Source: an uncultured Tateyamaria sp.
GTDB lineage: Bacteria > Pseudomonadota > Alphaproteobacteria > Rhodobacterales > Rhodobacteraceae
DNA length: 64,000 nucleotides
Assembly: GCF_947503415.1 (NCBI RefSeq)
Contig: NZ_CANNDS010000004.1
Coordinates: forward strand, 124,001 to 188,000
Direction: 5' to 3'
Both the position numbers and the translations under genes were made by a program. Below are positions 8,465 through 17,400 of the stretch, piece by piece. The notes below the pieces were generated by a model that saw only the letters and a program-made list of their open reading frames with translations, was not told where the DNA came from and searched no databases. How positions within the stretch are numbered: position 1 is the stretch's first letter; every line of letters starts with the position of its first letter.

Positions 8465-9286
8465 ATGCCGGACACATTTCTACTGATCCAGATGCTGGGT
8501 TTTCTGGCCGTGATTGGAGCATTTGCCGGTGTGTTGGCGGGCCTTCTTGGCGTCGGTGGCGGCATCGTTCTGGTGCCCGCCTTTTTCTACGCGTTTCAAA
8601 CTCTTGGTTATGACGGGCCGGATCTGATGCAGATGTGTCTGGCGACGTCGCTGGCCACGATCATCGTGACCTCTGTTCGGTCGGTGATGAGCCACAACAA
8701 GAAGGGCGCAGTCGATTGGGATATCCTGCGCAGCTGGGCGCCGGGGATCGTGATTGGCGCTGTGCTGGGCATGTTGCTGGTGGCACAATTGCGCACGACG
8801 ACCTTGCAGGCGATCTTTGGCATACTGGCTTTGTTCGTGGGGCTGTACATAGGCTTGGGCCGCACAAGCTGGCGTTTGGGACCGGTCATGCCGATAGGCT
8901 TTGGCCGTGCGACCGTGTCCCCGGTCATGGGGTTCTTGTCGGTGCTGATGGGCATTGGCGGCGGCAGTTTTGGTGTGCCGTTAATGAGCCTCTTTTCCGT
9001 ACCGATCCACCGCGCCGTCGCGACGGCTGCGGGTTTTGGTGTGTTAATTGCTGTGCCGTCGGTCATTGGCTTTTTGTTTGTATCGCTGGATGGGCCTGTG
9101 CCGCCGTTGACTGTAGGAGCAGTGAACCTTGTGGCCTTTGGCGCGATCATTGCGATGACGCTGATCACCGCACCTTTGGGCGTAAAGCTGGCCCATGCGA
9201 TGGATCCTGGTCCGCTCAAGCGCGTGTTCGCGATCTTTCTGGTGCTGGTCGCCCTGAACATGTTGCGCAAGGCGCTGTTGGGATGA
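8465..9286 (+). CDS. TauE/SafE family membrane permease
   Basis: This 273-residue, eight-helix membrane protein has the repeated TauE/SafE pattern: an N-terminal GAFAGVLAGLLGVGGGIVLV and an internal FLSVLMGIGGGSFGVPLM. Family members export or import small anions such as sulfite, sulfoacetate or organosulfonates. The substrate is unknown here, and no sulfur-metabolism gene is adjacent. The stop overlaps the start of the next gene (ATGA), so the two are probably translated together. A second TauE-type gene lies at 55428; the two are not close copies of each other. Confidence 0.85.
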   Translation: MPDTFLLIQMLGFLAVIGAFAGVLAGLLGVGGGIVLVPAFFYAFQTLGYDGPDLMQMCLATSLATIIVTSVRSVMSHNKKGAVDWDILRSWAPGIVIGAVLGMLLVAQLRTTTLQAIFGILALFVGLYIGLGRTSWRLGPVMPIGFGRATVSPVMGFLSVLMGIGGGSFGVPLMSLFSVPIHRAVATAAGFGVLIAVPSVIGFLFVSLDGPVPPLTVGAVNLVAFGAIIAMTLITAPLGVKLAHAMDPGPLKRVFAIFLVLVALNMLRKALLG

Positions 9287-10017
9287 TGGACGCGGACGGA
9301 TTTGTGGTCTTCGCCCATGATCCGCGTACTGCGCAATGGGCGGAGGCCGCGCGTCACGTGTCCAAAAAGATCACTGATGATCCGGAGGCTCAAGCCCGCA
9401 ACCTTCGCCACGGGAATACTTGGTTTGTCGGCGTGGATGAGCTGCCCAATGCGCCGGACGGATCGGTGAATGGTGTGCCCTTGCAGGGGCCTTGGGAAGA
9501 CCACGTGCCCGCGCTACCGCAGCATGCTGCACAAGTGTCTATCATCTATCCGGGCTATCCCATTCGCGACCCGGATCAGAGCGACGCCAATCACCGATAT
9601 CGTGTGAACCGCATGGCTGCGCATGTGGATGGGCTGTTGCCCGAAGGGGCGGAGCGGCGGCGGTATCCGCGTGAGTCTCACGCCTATATCCTGGGGCTGC
9701 CCCTGAATGACGTGGCCGCAGCGCCGACTGTCGTGTGGAGGGGCAGTCACCAGATCATGCAGGCTGCGCTGTCCGAGGCGATTGGGGCTGCTGACCCGCG
9801 CGATGTGGATGTGACGGACGCCTATCACGCCGCGCGCAGGCACGTGTTCGAAACCTGCGAGGCTGTGCCGTTGCGCGCGCGCCCGGGGCAATCCTTCCTG
9901 ATCCACCGCTTTGCCTTGCACGGCACGACACCATGGAACGGTCCCACGGATAGTGGCCGCATGATCGCGTTTTTCCGGCCTGAATTTCCCGATCCCGGAG
10001 AGTGGCTGCGCGCTTAG
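9283..10017 (+). CDS. Putative Fe(II)/2-oxoglutarate-dioxygenase-like protein
   Basis: The start at 9283 overlaps the TauE stop by four bases and gives 244 residues. The middle has a possible HxD metal pair (MAAHVDGLLPEG, residues ~113-124), then SHAYILGLPLND and PTVVWRGSHQIM. A distal His occurs in ARPGQSFLIHRFALHG (~207-222), which could complete a HxD...H facial triad with a downstream Arg. The spacing and the WRGSHQ block resemble phytanoyl-CoA-dioxygenase-like folds. The substrate is unknown. It could also be a cupin-like protein without catalytic activity. Confidence 0.6.
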   Translation: MMDADGFVVFAHDPRTAQWAEAARHVSKKITDDPEAQARNLRHGNTWFVGVDELPNAPDGSVNGVPLQGPWEDHVPALPQHAAQVSIIYPGYPIRDPDQSDANHRYRVNRMAAHVDGLLPEGAERRRYPRESHAYILGLPLNDVAAAPTVVWRGSHQIMQAALSEAIGAADPRDVDVTDAYHAARRHVFETCEAVPLRARPGQSFLIHRFALHGTTPWNGPTDSGRMIAFFRPEFPDPGEWLRA

Positions 10018-10256
10018 CGCTTCAGCCGGGCAGCGCGTCCGCCACGACGCCCCTTTGGCGCTGCGTCGCGGTTCGGCAGGTCCGCCATGATCGTGCGGCG
10101 TTCTTCAACGCTCATCCGGCTCCAGCCGCCGATTTCGTCGATGGAGCGCGCACAGCCGGTGCACAGCCGCGTCTCGGGGTGGATCACGCAGATCTGCACG
10201 CAGGGGCTTTCAATCTCGTTGCGGTTCCACACAAGGGAACGGGGAACGTCTGTCAT
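10014..10256 (-). CDS. DUF1289 domain small zinc-binding-type protein
   Basis: This 80-residue protein has the family signature SPCVQICVIHPETRLCTGC, followed by ARSIDEIGGWSRMSVEERR; the four cysteines are placed as in a small metal site. A basic Arg/Lys/Gly-rich C-terminus follows. Function is unknown across the family. The start overlaps the ruvX stop (ATGA), so DUF1289, ruvX and ccmI form one minus-strand operon. The 3' end overlaps the converging dioxygenase-like gene by four bases. Confidence 0.88.
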   Translation of the reverse strand: MTDVPRSLVWNRNEIESPCVQICVIHPETRLCTGCARSIDEIGGWSRMSVEERRTIMADLPNRDAAPKGRRGGRAARLKR

Positions 10257-10729
10257 GCCTGCCTCTTCATCACGGCCAACCGGTCCAGCAGCCCCTGCAA
10301 GATATAGCCTGCCGCCACGTGATCAATGACTTCGGCGCGACGTTTGCGTGTCGTATCCGCCTCAAGCAGCGCTTTTTCTGCAGCCACGGTGGACAGCCGT
10401 TCGTCCCAGAAGGTGATGGGGCCGTCCCAAAGACGCTCGAAGTTCCGCGCAAAGGCGCGGGTCGATTGGCAGCGCGGCCCTTCGGAGCCATCCATGTTGC
10501 GCGGCAGGCCAAGGACAAGGCCGCCCACATTGCGTTCCGAGAGGATGGTTTGAAGACGCGCGGCATCCACCCCGAATTTCTTGCGCCGCACCGTCTCAAG
10601 CGGGGTCGCGACAGACCAGAACGTGTCCGACACGGCCACGCCGATGGTCTTGTCACCAAGGTCCAGCCCCATCAGGGCCTGCATTGGGGGCAGGGCGGTC
10701 AGAAACGCCGCCGTGTCATCCGTGATCAT
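10253..10729 (-). CDS. ruvX: YqgF/RuvX pre-16S rRNA nuclease (putative Holliday junction resolvase)
   Basis: This 158-residue protein has an RNase H-like fold. The N-terminal MGLDLGDKTIGVAVSD carries the first catalytic Asp, VLGLPRNMDGSEG is the central block and FWDERLSTVAAEKAL carries the next acidic residue; a terminal Asp is in EVIDHVAAGYILQGLLD. Family members act in 5' processing of 16S rRNA and were earlier proposed as resolvases. The gene overlaps ccmI upstream and the DUF1289 gene downstream by four bases each. Confidence 0.92.
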   Translation of the reverse strand: MITDDTAAFLTALPPMQALMGLDLGDKTIGVAVSDTFWSVATPLETVRRKKFGVDAARLQTILSERNVGGLVLGLPRNMDGSEGPRCQSTRAFARNFERLWDGPITFWDERLSTVAAEKALLEADTTRKRRAEVIDHVAAGYILQGLLDRLAVMKRQA

Positions 10730-11943
10730 TCCAGACCGACGCGGTCTGCCGTGCGGCTCAGGATATCGGCAGCGCCGGGGTCGTCGCCGAACACTTCGCG
10801 GGCGTTGATCAGAATGGCGCGGGCTTGATCCATCTGACCCAACACTCCGAGGGCCGAGATCAATTGCGCCCAGTCTTCAACCGGACCGCCTTCGGTTGCC
10901 AGACGGTCAGACAGGCCGGTGACCATGCCTTGGATCATTTCCATGCGTTCCGCGGGGCTGAGGTCTTGGGCGGCTTCAATCTGGTCCGCAGACGGTCCGC
11001 GCCCGGTGCCGATGGCGGGGATTGCGTAATTGACGCCCGCGCGCACGGCCATCTCTTCGATCTGAGCCTGAACAGGGATGATCCATGGCGCGTCTGCCGG
11101 TCCTTCACGCAGCAATTGGTCCCAGATGCGCAAGGCAGTGTCGGGTCGCCCGGTCTGCGACATCATCAAGCCATAGTAATACCGCGCCGGCCCGTCGGTC
11201 GGGTCGATGGCAAGCGTTCTTTCGAGCATGTTCTCGGCCTCCGGCGACACGTAGCCACCAGCCGCCAAGATCAACAGATCGGCGTATTGCGAGTAATCCT
11301 CTGCCGTCGCTTCGTCGCCCTTGAGCGCGATCGCCTGCGCCTTGGCCGCGTGCGCTGCGACGTAGTTGCCCAACCGACCTTCGGCCCGGCTGAGCAATTC
11401 CTGCCCTTGAAGATCATCGGGGCGCGCGATCACGGTCTGCCGCAACCGTTCAACCAACACGACATAGTCTGGATCGACATCCGGGGGTGAATTCTGACCG
11501 TCAATGCTCGCTTCGGCACTGTCCTGACCGGGGCGCTCTTCGCGCAGGATCTGTGCCGCCTCGATGCGGTTGGCGAGGGCCAGATCGCCATATCCGGGCG
11601 CGCCAAGTTGCATGTAGATGTAGTAGGACCCGGCAATGACGGCACCGATGGTCACTCCGAGGGTGATTATCCCACCGGACGCGCGTGCGGTCTGTTGGTG
11701 TTTTTGCAAGGCGGCATCCGCGGCCAGAATGCGGCGCGACACTTCGGTGCGCGCACGTTCGGCATCAGCTTCGGACACGACGCCACGGGCCAGATCGCGA
11801 TCCACCTCGCGCAGCTGATCCCGGTAGACATCCAGATCATAGGCCGCAGGTGGTCTATCGCCTGCCGATCCGCGCAGCATTGCGCGGGCCAGTGTCGCCA
11901 GTACCGCAAGCGTCAAAAAAGCCGTGATAATCCAGAATAACAT
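10726..11943 (-). CDS. ccmI: Cytochrome c-type biogenesis protein CcmI
   Basis: This 405-residue protein belongs to the haem-lyase complex that presents apocytochrome c. The N-terminal part has two membrane segments: MLFWIITAFLTLAVLATLAR (1-20) and one near residue 95-115 (GGIITLGVTIGAVIAGSYYI). Between them lies the cytoplasmic leucine-zipper-like loop (YDLDVYRDQLREVDRDLARG). The periplasmic part contains TPR repeats such as NMLERTLAIDPTDGPARYYY. I took 11943 as the start because the upstream in-frame extension lacks family features. It is separated from ccmABCDG (56656-59382) by ~45 kb. Its promoter faces soxB across 207 bases. Confidence 0.9.
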   Translation of the reverse strand: MLFWIITAFLTLAVLATLARAMLRGSAGDRPPAAYDLDVYRDQLREVDRDLARGVVSEADAERARTEVSRRILAADAALQKHQQTARASGGIITLGVTIGAVIAGSYYIYMQLGAPGYGDLALANRIEAAQILREERPGQDSAEASIDGQNSPPDVDPDYVVLVERLRQTVIARPDDLQGQELLSRAEGRLGNYVAAHAAKAQAIALKGDEATAEDYSQYADLLILAAGGYVSPEAENMLERTLAIDPTDGPARYYYGLMMSQTGRPDTALRIWDQLLREGPADAPWIIPVQAQIEEMAVRAGVNYAIPAIGTGRGPSADQIEAAQDLSPAERMEMIQGMVTGLSDRLATEGGPVEDWAQLISALGVLGQMDQARAILINAREVFGDDPGAADILSRTADRVGLE

Positions 11944-12005
11944 GCGCACCACATCGTGTCGTTCAAGCCCATGTAACCCTTGTGCGCGCCACACAAAAGA
12001 CCGCT

Positions 12006-12046
12006 TGTCGCACCCTTGATGTCGCAGCCTTGTATCGCGTGTCGCA
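12006..12046 (+). promoter_or_regulatory. Three direct TGTCGCA repeats in the ccmI/soxB intergenic region
   Basis: TGTCGCA occurs at 12006-12012, 12020-12026 and 12040-12046, with spacings of 14 and 20 bases, between the divergent ccmI and soxB starts. Direct repeats near one to two helical turns are typical of AraC/GlxA-type activators, which often control sarcosine and glycine-betaine catabolism. No regulator gene is adjacent, so the binding protein is unknown. Confidence 0.45.
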
Positions 12047-12150
12047 AATCCGTCAAAAAACGCCGCCCAAGCAGCGACTTGTCCGGGCCGCAAAGGCGAT
12101 TACAACCTCACCTATTCGCCTTGCGATTCCACAGGTCCGGACAGCTGCAC

Positions 12151-13395
12151 ATGAAACGTTATTCTGCCTTTGCCATCGCCCGAGAGGCCGCTCGCTATCA
12201 CACCGGGTGGGAACGCGCGTGGCGTGCGCCCGAGCCCAAGAAGAAATACGATGTGATCATCGTGGGCGCAGGCGGGCACGGTCTGGCGACGGCCTACTAT
12301 CTGGGCAAGAATTTCGGGATCACCAATGTGGCGATCCTTGAAAAAGGCTGGCTTGGCGGCGGCAACACGGGCCGCAACACAACCATCATACGCTCGAATT
12401 ACCTGCAGGACCCGTCGGCCGCGATCTACGAAAAGGCGCGCAGCCTTTACGAAACGATGAGCCAGGACCTGAACTACAACGTCATGTTCAGCCCGCGCGG
12501 CGTCATCATGCTGGCCCAGACCCATCACGAGGTACGCGGCTACCAGCGCACGGCGCACGCCAATGCGCTGCAAGGCGTGAAAACCGAATTCATCGGCCCC
12601 GAAAAGGTCAAGGAACTGGTGCCGATCATCCATCTTGATGGCCCCCGCTATCCGGTCATGGGCGGCCTCTGGCAGGCGCGCGGCGGCACGGCGCGCCACG
12701 ATGCAGTCGCCTGGGGCTATGCGCGTGCGTGCTCCGACATGGGCATGGACGTGATCCAGAAATGCGAAGTCACGGCCATCAGGCGCGACGGCAACAAGGT
12801 CGTGGGCGTCGACACGTCCAAAGGGGCCATCGACTGCGACAAGCTGGGCGTGGTTGTGGCTGGTCATTCAGGCCATGTGGCCGACATGGCAGGCTTCCGT
12901 CTGCCCATCGAATCCGTCGCCCTGCAAGCGTTGGTGTCCGAGCCGATCAAACCCTGCATGGATGTGGTCGTCATGGCCAACACGGTGCACGGTTACATGA
13001 GCCAGTCGGACAAGGGCGAGATGGTAATTGGCGGCGGCACCGACGGCTACAACAACTACACCCAGCGCGGGTCATTTCATCATATCGAGGAAACAGTGCG
13101 CGCACTGGTCGAGACATTCCCCATGATTTCGCGCCTCAAGATGCTGCGTCAATGGGGCGGGATCGTGGATGTGACGGGGGACCGGTCGCCGATCCTGTCG
13201 AAAACGCCTGTAGACGGCATGTTCATCAACTGCGGTTGGGGCACCGGCGGGTTCAAGGCGATCCCCGGTTCCGGCTGGGCCATGGCCGAACTGATGGCCA
13301 AGGGACGGTCACCGCTGACGGATGAATTTGGCTTGGACCGCTTCCGCGAGGGTCGGTTCATCGACGAAAGCGTGGCCGCCGGGGTGGCGCACTGA
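12151..13395 (+). CDS. soxB: Sarcosine oxidase subunit beta
   Basis: This 414-residue flavoprotein is the catalytic subunit of heterotetrameric sarcosine oxidase, which demethylates sarcosine to glycine with tetrahydrofolate as one-carbon acceptor. The FAD-binding fold begins at YDVIIVGAGGHGLATAYYLG (residues ~33-52), followed by EKGWLGGGNTGRNTTIIRSN. The C-terminal part has GGIVDVTGDRSPIL and NCGWGTGGFKAIPGSG, conserved in DAO-type subunits. The start at 12151 is supported by the usual N-terminal MKRYSAFAIAREA. The other subunits follow at 14093-18066, separated by two small genes and a terminator, so soxB is probably a separate transcript. Confidence 0.95.
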   Translation: MKRYSAFAIAREAARYHTGWERAWRAPEPKKKYDVIIVGAGGHGLATAYYLGKNFGITNVAILEKGWLGGGNTGRNTTIIRSNYLQDPSAAIYEKARSLYETMSQDLNYNVMFSPRGVIMLAQTHHEVRGYQRTAHANALQGVKTEFIGPEKVKELVPIIHLDGPRYPVMGGLWQARGGTARHDAVAWGYARACSDMGMDVIQKCEVTAIRRDGNKVVGVDTSKGAIDCDKLGVVVAGHSGHVADMAGFRLPIESVALQALVSEPIKPCMDVVVMANTVHGYMSQSDKGEMVIGGGTDGYNNYTQRGSFHHIEETVRALVETFPMISRLKMLRQWGGIVDVTGDRSPILSKTPVDGMFINCGWGTGGFKAIPGSGWAMAELMAKGRSPLTDEFGLDRFREGRFIDESVAAGVAH

Positions 13396-13397
13396 TG

Positions 13398-13583
13398 CTA
13401 TTTATGCGTTTTTTCCCCTTCGCCTGCGGCAGAGCCAAAGGCGATCAGGTTGGCGACGTCAATCTCGCGCCCGCCACGGGCCTCTTTCCGTTTAGCCGCG
13501 GCACGCTGTTCCAGCAGAAACATGATGACGGCACCCACTGCGATTGCGCCAAAGACCAGGATGGCGCCGGTTGTGTGATCCAT
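13398..13583 (-). CDS. Small single-helix membrane protein, unknown
   Basis: This 61-residue protein has one N-terminal transmembrane segment (ILVFGAIAVGAVIMFLL, residues 8-24) and a charged cytoplasmic tail rich in Lys and Arg. The start at 13583 follows AGGAGAT with good spacing, which supports a real gene. It converges on soxB, with two bases between the stops. No known family is recognised. A perfect inverted repeat lies directly upstream of its ribosome site. Confidence 0.6.
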   Translation of the reverse strand: MDHTTGAILVFGAIAVGAVIMFLLEQRAAAKRKEARGGREIDVANLIAFGSAAGEGEKTHK

Positions 13584-13594
13584 GGTGATCTCCT

Positions 13595-13610
13595 GTCAAC
13601 TTTGGTTGAC
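13595..13610. promoter_or_regulatory. Perfect 6-4-6 inverted repeat upstream of the 61-residue gene
   Basis: GTCAAC and GTTGAC flank TTTG, five bases from the ribosome site of the minus-strand small membrane-protein gene. The symmetry and position fit an operator, or a short hairpin in the leader. No regulator is suggested by context. Confidence 0.35.
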
Positions 13611-13783
13611 ACTTGCATATCTGCCGCCCCCGCGTCACGTGAAATCGCAAAACCGGCGGGACGCAGCCACCTGCATGCGGTCAAACCGGCTGCCCTCGGC
13701 CCGTTTTGTCGCAACCACGGCCGTCCGATTGCGCCTGAACCACAACATGCTGAGATGGAGGCCCATAGATTGGAGGCTTACCC

Positions 13784-13993
13784 ATGTCAGACTATCCAAA
13801 CCCGAACATCCATCGTGGCGACGGCGTCTCGGGACGCGGGCTGCTTATCTCATTCGCGGTCATCGTTGCCGTTGTGGCACTTCTCGCACTTCTGGGCTCA
13901 ATCGGCTCGGGCGGCGGTGAAGGGGCGCCAACACAAGACGCAATTGCGCCAGCCACAACAGAATCCACAGGTACGGCGGTGCCAACCGAATAA
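13784..13993 (+). CDS. Small single-helix membrane protein between soxB and soxD
   Basis: This 69-residue protein has a polar N-terminus (MSDYPNPNIHRGDG), one transmembrane helix (LLISFAVIVAVVALLALLGS, residues 20-39) and an Ala/Thr-rich tail. The start has GGAGG nine bases upstream. A strong intrinsic terminator follows the stop, so it forms its own short transcript. No function is known. Its position suggests only that it is a lineage-typical neighbour of the sox genes. Confidence 0.72.
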   Translation: MSDYPNPNIHRGDGVSGRGLLISFAVIVAVVALLALLGSIGSGGGEGAPTQDAIAPATTESTGTAVPTE

Positions 13994-14021
13994 TCCCTCC
14001 CCAAGTATTCGGACCGCATCA

Positions 14022-14049
14022 GGCGGGCGTCTTCGGACGCCCGCCTTTT
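14022..14049 (+). terminator. Strong intrinsic terminator with UUCG loop
   Basis: A perfect 10-bp GC-rich stem closes a TTCG tetraloop (14032-14035) and is followed directly by TTTT. It ends the 69-residue gene's transcript 44 bases before soxD. The soxDAG genes therefore need a promoter within or after this hairpin, or read-through. Confidence 0.9.
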
Positions 14050-14092
14050 GCGTGCCCGGATCAAAGATTACCCCAAAGACCGGAGCGCGCCC

Positions 14093-14422
14093 ATGCTGAT
14101 CCTGACCTGTCCCAATTGCGGCGTGACCGGGGAAGAGACCGAGTTTCATGCAGGCGGTGAGGCGCATCTGAAGCGCTTCGGACCCGGCTCGTCCGATGGG
14201 GAATTCGAGACGTACCTGTTTATGCGGGAAAACCCCAAGGGCGTGCATTTCGAACGCTGGCGGCACGTTTATGGCTGCGGCAAGTGGTTCCACGCTGCCC
14301 GCTGCACGACCACGCTCGAAGTTTTCGGCACCTATTCGGCCCAGGTGACCGAACCACCGAAAGAGATCCGCGACACAATTTCCGAAAAGCGTCCCGGCTG
14401 GACGTGGAGGGATTTCGCATGA
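14093..14422 (+). CDS. soxD: Sarcosine oxidase subunit delta
   Basis: This 109-residue zinc-binding subunit has MLILTCPNCGVTGEETEF at the N-terminus and HVYGCGKWFHAARCTTT (~62-78) in the middle. The Cys-x-x-Cys pair and the later Cys/His residues match the delta-subunit metal site. The internal start at 14093 is preferred over 14048 because family members begin MLxLxCPxCG and a GGAG lies upstream. A 67-base gap with a hairpin separates it from soxA. Confidence 0.93.
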   Translation: MLILTCPNCGVTGEETEFHAGGEAHLKRFGPGSSDGEFETYLFMRENPKGVHFERWRHVYGCGKWFHAARCTTTLEVFGTYSAQVTEPPKEIRDTISEKRPGWTWRDFA

Positions 14423-14450
14423 TGTTTCTTCTGACTGAAAATACCACCGC

Positions 14451-14470
14451 CGGAGGCTTCGACGCCTCCG
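14451..14470. other. Intercistronic hairpin between soxD and soxA
   Basis: A perfect 7-bp stem (CGGAGGC/GCCTCCG) with the loop TTCGAC lies between the soxD stop and the soxA start. No T-run follows, so it is more likely an mRNA-stability or attenuation element than a terminator. Confidence 0.45.
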
Positions 14471-14489
14471 CCCGCGATGAGGTCCGAAC

Positions 14490-17400
14490 ATGAGCACACG
14501 TCTTGCCACAGGCGGTCGCCTTCTGAACAAGGACAAGGCGGTTCGCTTCACCTTCAACGGCCAGCAGATGCGCGGGTTCGAAGGGGATACGCTGGCCTCC
14601 GCTCTGCTTGCCAACGACCAAATGCTGGTGGGTCGGTCCTTCAAATACCACCGCCCGCGCGGCATCGTGGCGGCGGGTCCAGAAGAACCCAATGCGCTTG
14701 TGAACCTCGGCGTCGAGGGCAAGTTCGAGCCGAACCAGCGCGCCACGACGACGGAACTCTTCGAGGGCCTTCTCGCGACCTCGCAAAACCACTGGCCCAG
14801 CCTTGAGTTTGACGTGGGCGCGATCAACGCCAAGCTGTCGCGCTTCATGCCTGCGGGCTTTTATTACAAAATGTTCATCCATCCGCGCCCGCTGTGGAAA
14901 CACCTCTACGAACCCTTCATCCGGCAGGCGGCTGGTCTGGGCCAGGCACCCAAAGGGCGGGATGCGGACACGTATGAACACTTCCACACCTTCTGCGATG
15001 TACTTGTCGTCGGAGGAGGCATAGCGGGTCTGCTCGCCGCGCGGTCAGCGGCGCAGGCCGGTGCCCGCGTGCTCATCCTCGAACAAACCGCCCATTGGGG
15101 TGGCCGTGCGCCTGTCGATGGCGGCGAGGTGGATGGCAAGCCTGTGGATAAGATCGTGGATGAACTCGTGTCTGAGTTATCTGACATGGGCAATGTCACG
15201 ATGCGCCTGCGCACCATGGGGGCAGGGGTCTACGACCACGGTTATGTGCTGGGATACGAGCGTTTGACAGATCACGCGCCCGAGGCCGATGGCCCACGCC
15301 ACCGGTTGTGGCGCATCCGGGCGGGGCACGTGGTCACTGCAACCGGTGCGATCGAACGCCCCCTGTCCTTTGCGGGCAACGATATTCCCGGCGTCATGCT
15401 GGCCGCAGCCGTGCGCGACTACGTGGTAAACTATGGTGTCAGCCCCGGTGACCGCACAGTCATCGTGACCAACAATGACGACGCTTACCGCACTGCAAGC
15501 GCTTTGAAAGCCGCGGGCCTCGACGTTCCGGCGATTCTGGACGCACGCGTCTTGCCGGTCGACAGTCCTCTTGTGGCAGAAGCGAAGGCGGCGGGCATCC
15601 GGGTGCTCATGGGCCACGGCGTCGCCAAGGTTCTGGGCGGCAAACGCGTCACCGGCGTGGCCGTGTGTTCGCAGGCGGGCGAAGGCGCGGTGCTGGAAGA
15701 GATTGCCTGTGACACCGTCGCTATGTCGGGCGGCTGGTCCCCTGTCGTCCACCTCTGGTCGCATTGCGGTGGCAAGCTGCTGTGGGACAACGATTTTGCG
15801 ATGTTCCGCCCGGATGTGGATAAAGCGCCGCTTGGCGCCGATGGCACGGCGTTCGTCAGCCCCGCCGGGTCCGCAAACGGGCATTTCGGCTTGGCCGAAT
15901 TGGTGGGGGATGCGCATGCGATGGGGCGGGCGGCAGCCAAAGCCACGGGCCACACACCGAAGAAGGCCGCAGCACCTGATGCACATAGTGTCGAGGAAGC
16001 GCCCATGGCGCCCGTGTGGCTGATGCCGCAGGGCGCAGGCAAGGCGCTGCGTGGCAAGGCTTGGCTGGACTATCAAAACGATGTCAAAGTGTCGGACGTG
16101 CAGTTGGCCGCACAAGAAGGCTTCGAAAGTGTCGAACATGCCAAGCGGTACACCACGCTCGGCATGGCAACCGATCAGGGGAAGTTGAGCAATATTAATG
16201 GTCTCGCGATCCTTTCTGATGCGCTCAATCAACCCATTCCGCAGACGGGCACCACAACTTTCCGCCCGCCCTATACCCCAATCTCCATGGGGGCGATTGC
16301 CGGTGAGGCGCGCGGTAAGGTGTTCCAACCAATCCGCCGCACGCCGCTGCACGATTGGCACGATGCCAACGGCGCGAATTGGGAGCCCGTCGGCCAATGG
16401 CGACGCCCCTACGCCTTTGTCCGCAATGGCGAGACTGTCTACGACGCGGTCATGCGTGAGACGAAGAATGTGCGCGAAAACCTGGGCCTGCTCGACGCCT
16501 CCACCCTCGGCAAGCTGATTGTCAAAGGGCCGGATGCGGGCAAGTTCCTCGACATGCTCTACACCAACATGATGAGCACGCTGAAACCGGGCAAGTGCCG
16601 CTACGGTCTGATGTGCAGCGAGAACGGATTTCTGATCGACGACGGCGTTGTTGCGCGGATCGACGACCAGACGTTCCTGTGTCACACCACGACCGGCGGG
16701 GCAGAGAGCATCCACCAGCATATGGAGGAATGGCTCCAGACCGAATGGTGGGACATGCAGGTCTATGTTGCCAACGTGACCGAACAATACGCGCAGATCG
16801 CCGTGGTTGGCCCCAATGCCCGCAAGGCACTGGAAGCACTGGGCGGCATGGACGTGTCGGCAGAGGCGCTTGGCTTCATGGAGTGGACGGACGGCACGCT
16901 GGGCGGCTTCGACGTGCGCGCCTACCGCATCTCGTTCTCGGGCGAGTTGAGCTATGAAATCGCGGTCAAGGCGTCCGAGGGCCAAGCGTTGTGGGATGCG
17001 TTGATGGCCGTGGGCGACAGCCTTGGTGTCATGTCCTACGGCACCGAAGCGCTGCACATCCTGCGCGCCGAAAAGGGCTTTATCATGATCGGGGACGAAA
17101 CGGATGGCACCGTCATCCCGCAAGACCTTGGCCTTAACTGGGCGCTTTCGAAAAAGAAGGACGATTATCTGGGCAAGCGCGCGCAACAACGCACGCACAT
17201 GGCAGACCCGGCACGCTGGAAGCTGGTTGGCTTGGAAACAGTGGACGGATCGGTCTTGCCCGATGGGGCCTATGCCGTGGCCGACGGCACCAATGCAAAT
17301 GGCCAGCGCAACATGCAGGGTCGCGTGACCTCGTCCTACCATTCGCCCAACCTGAAAAAGGGCATCGCCATGGGTCTGGTCCTGCACGGACCGGAGCGGA

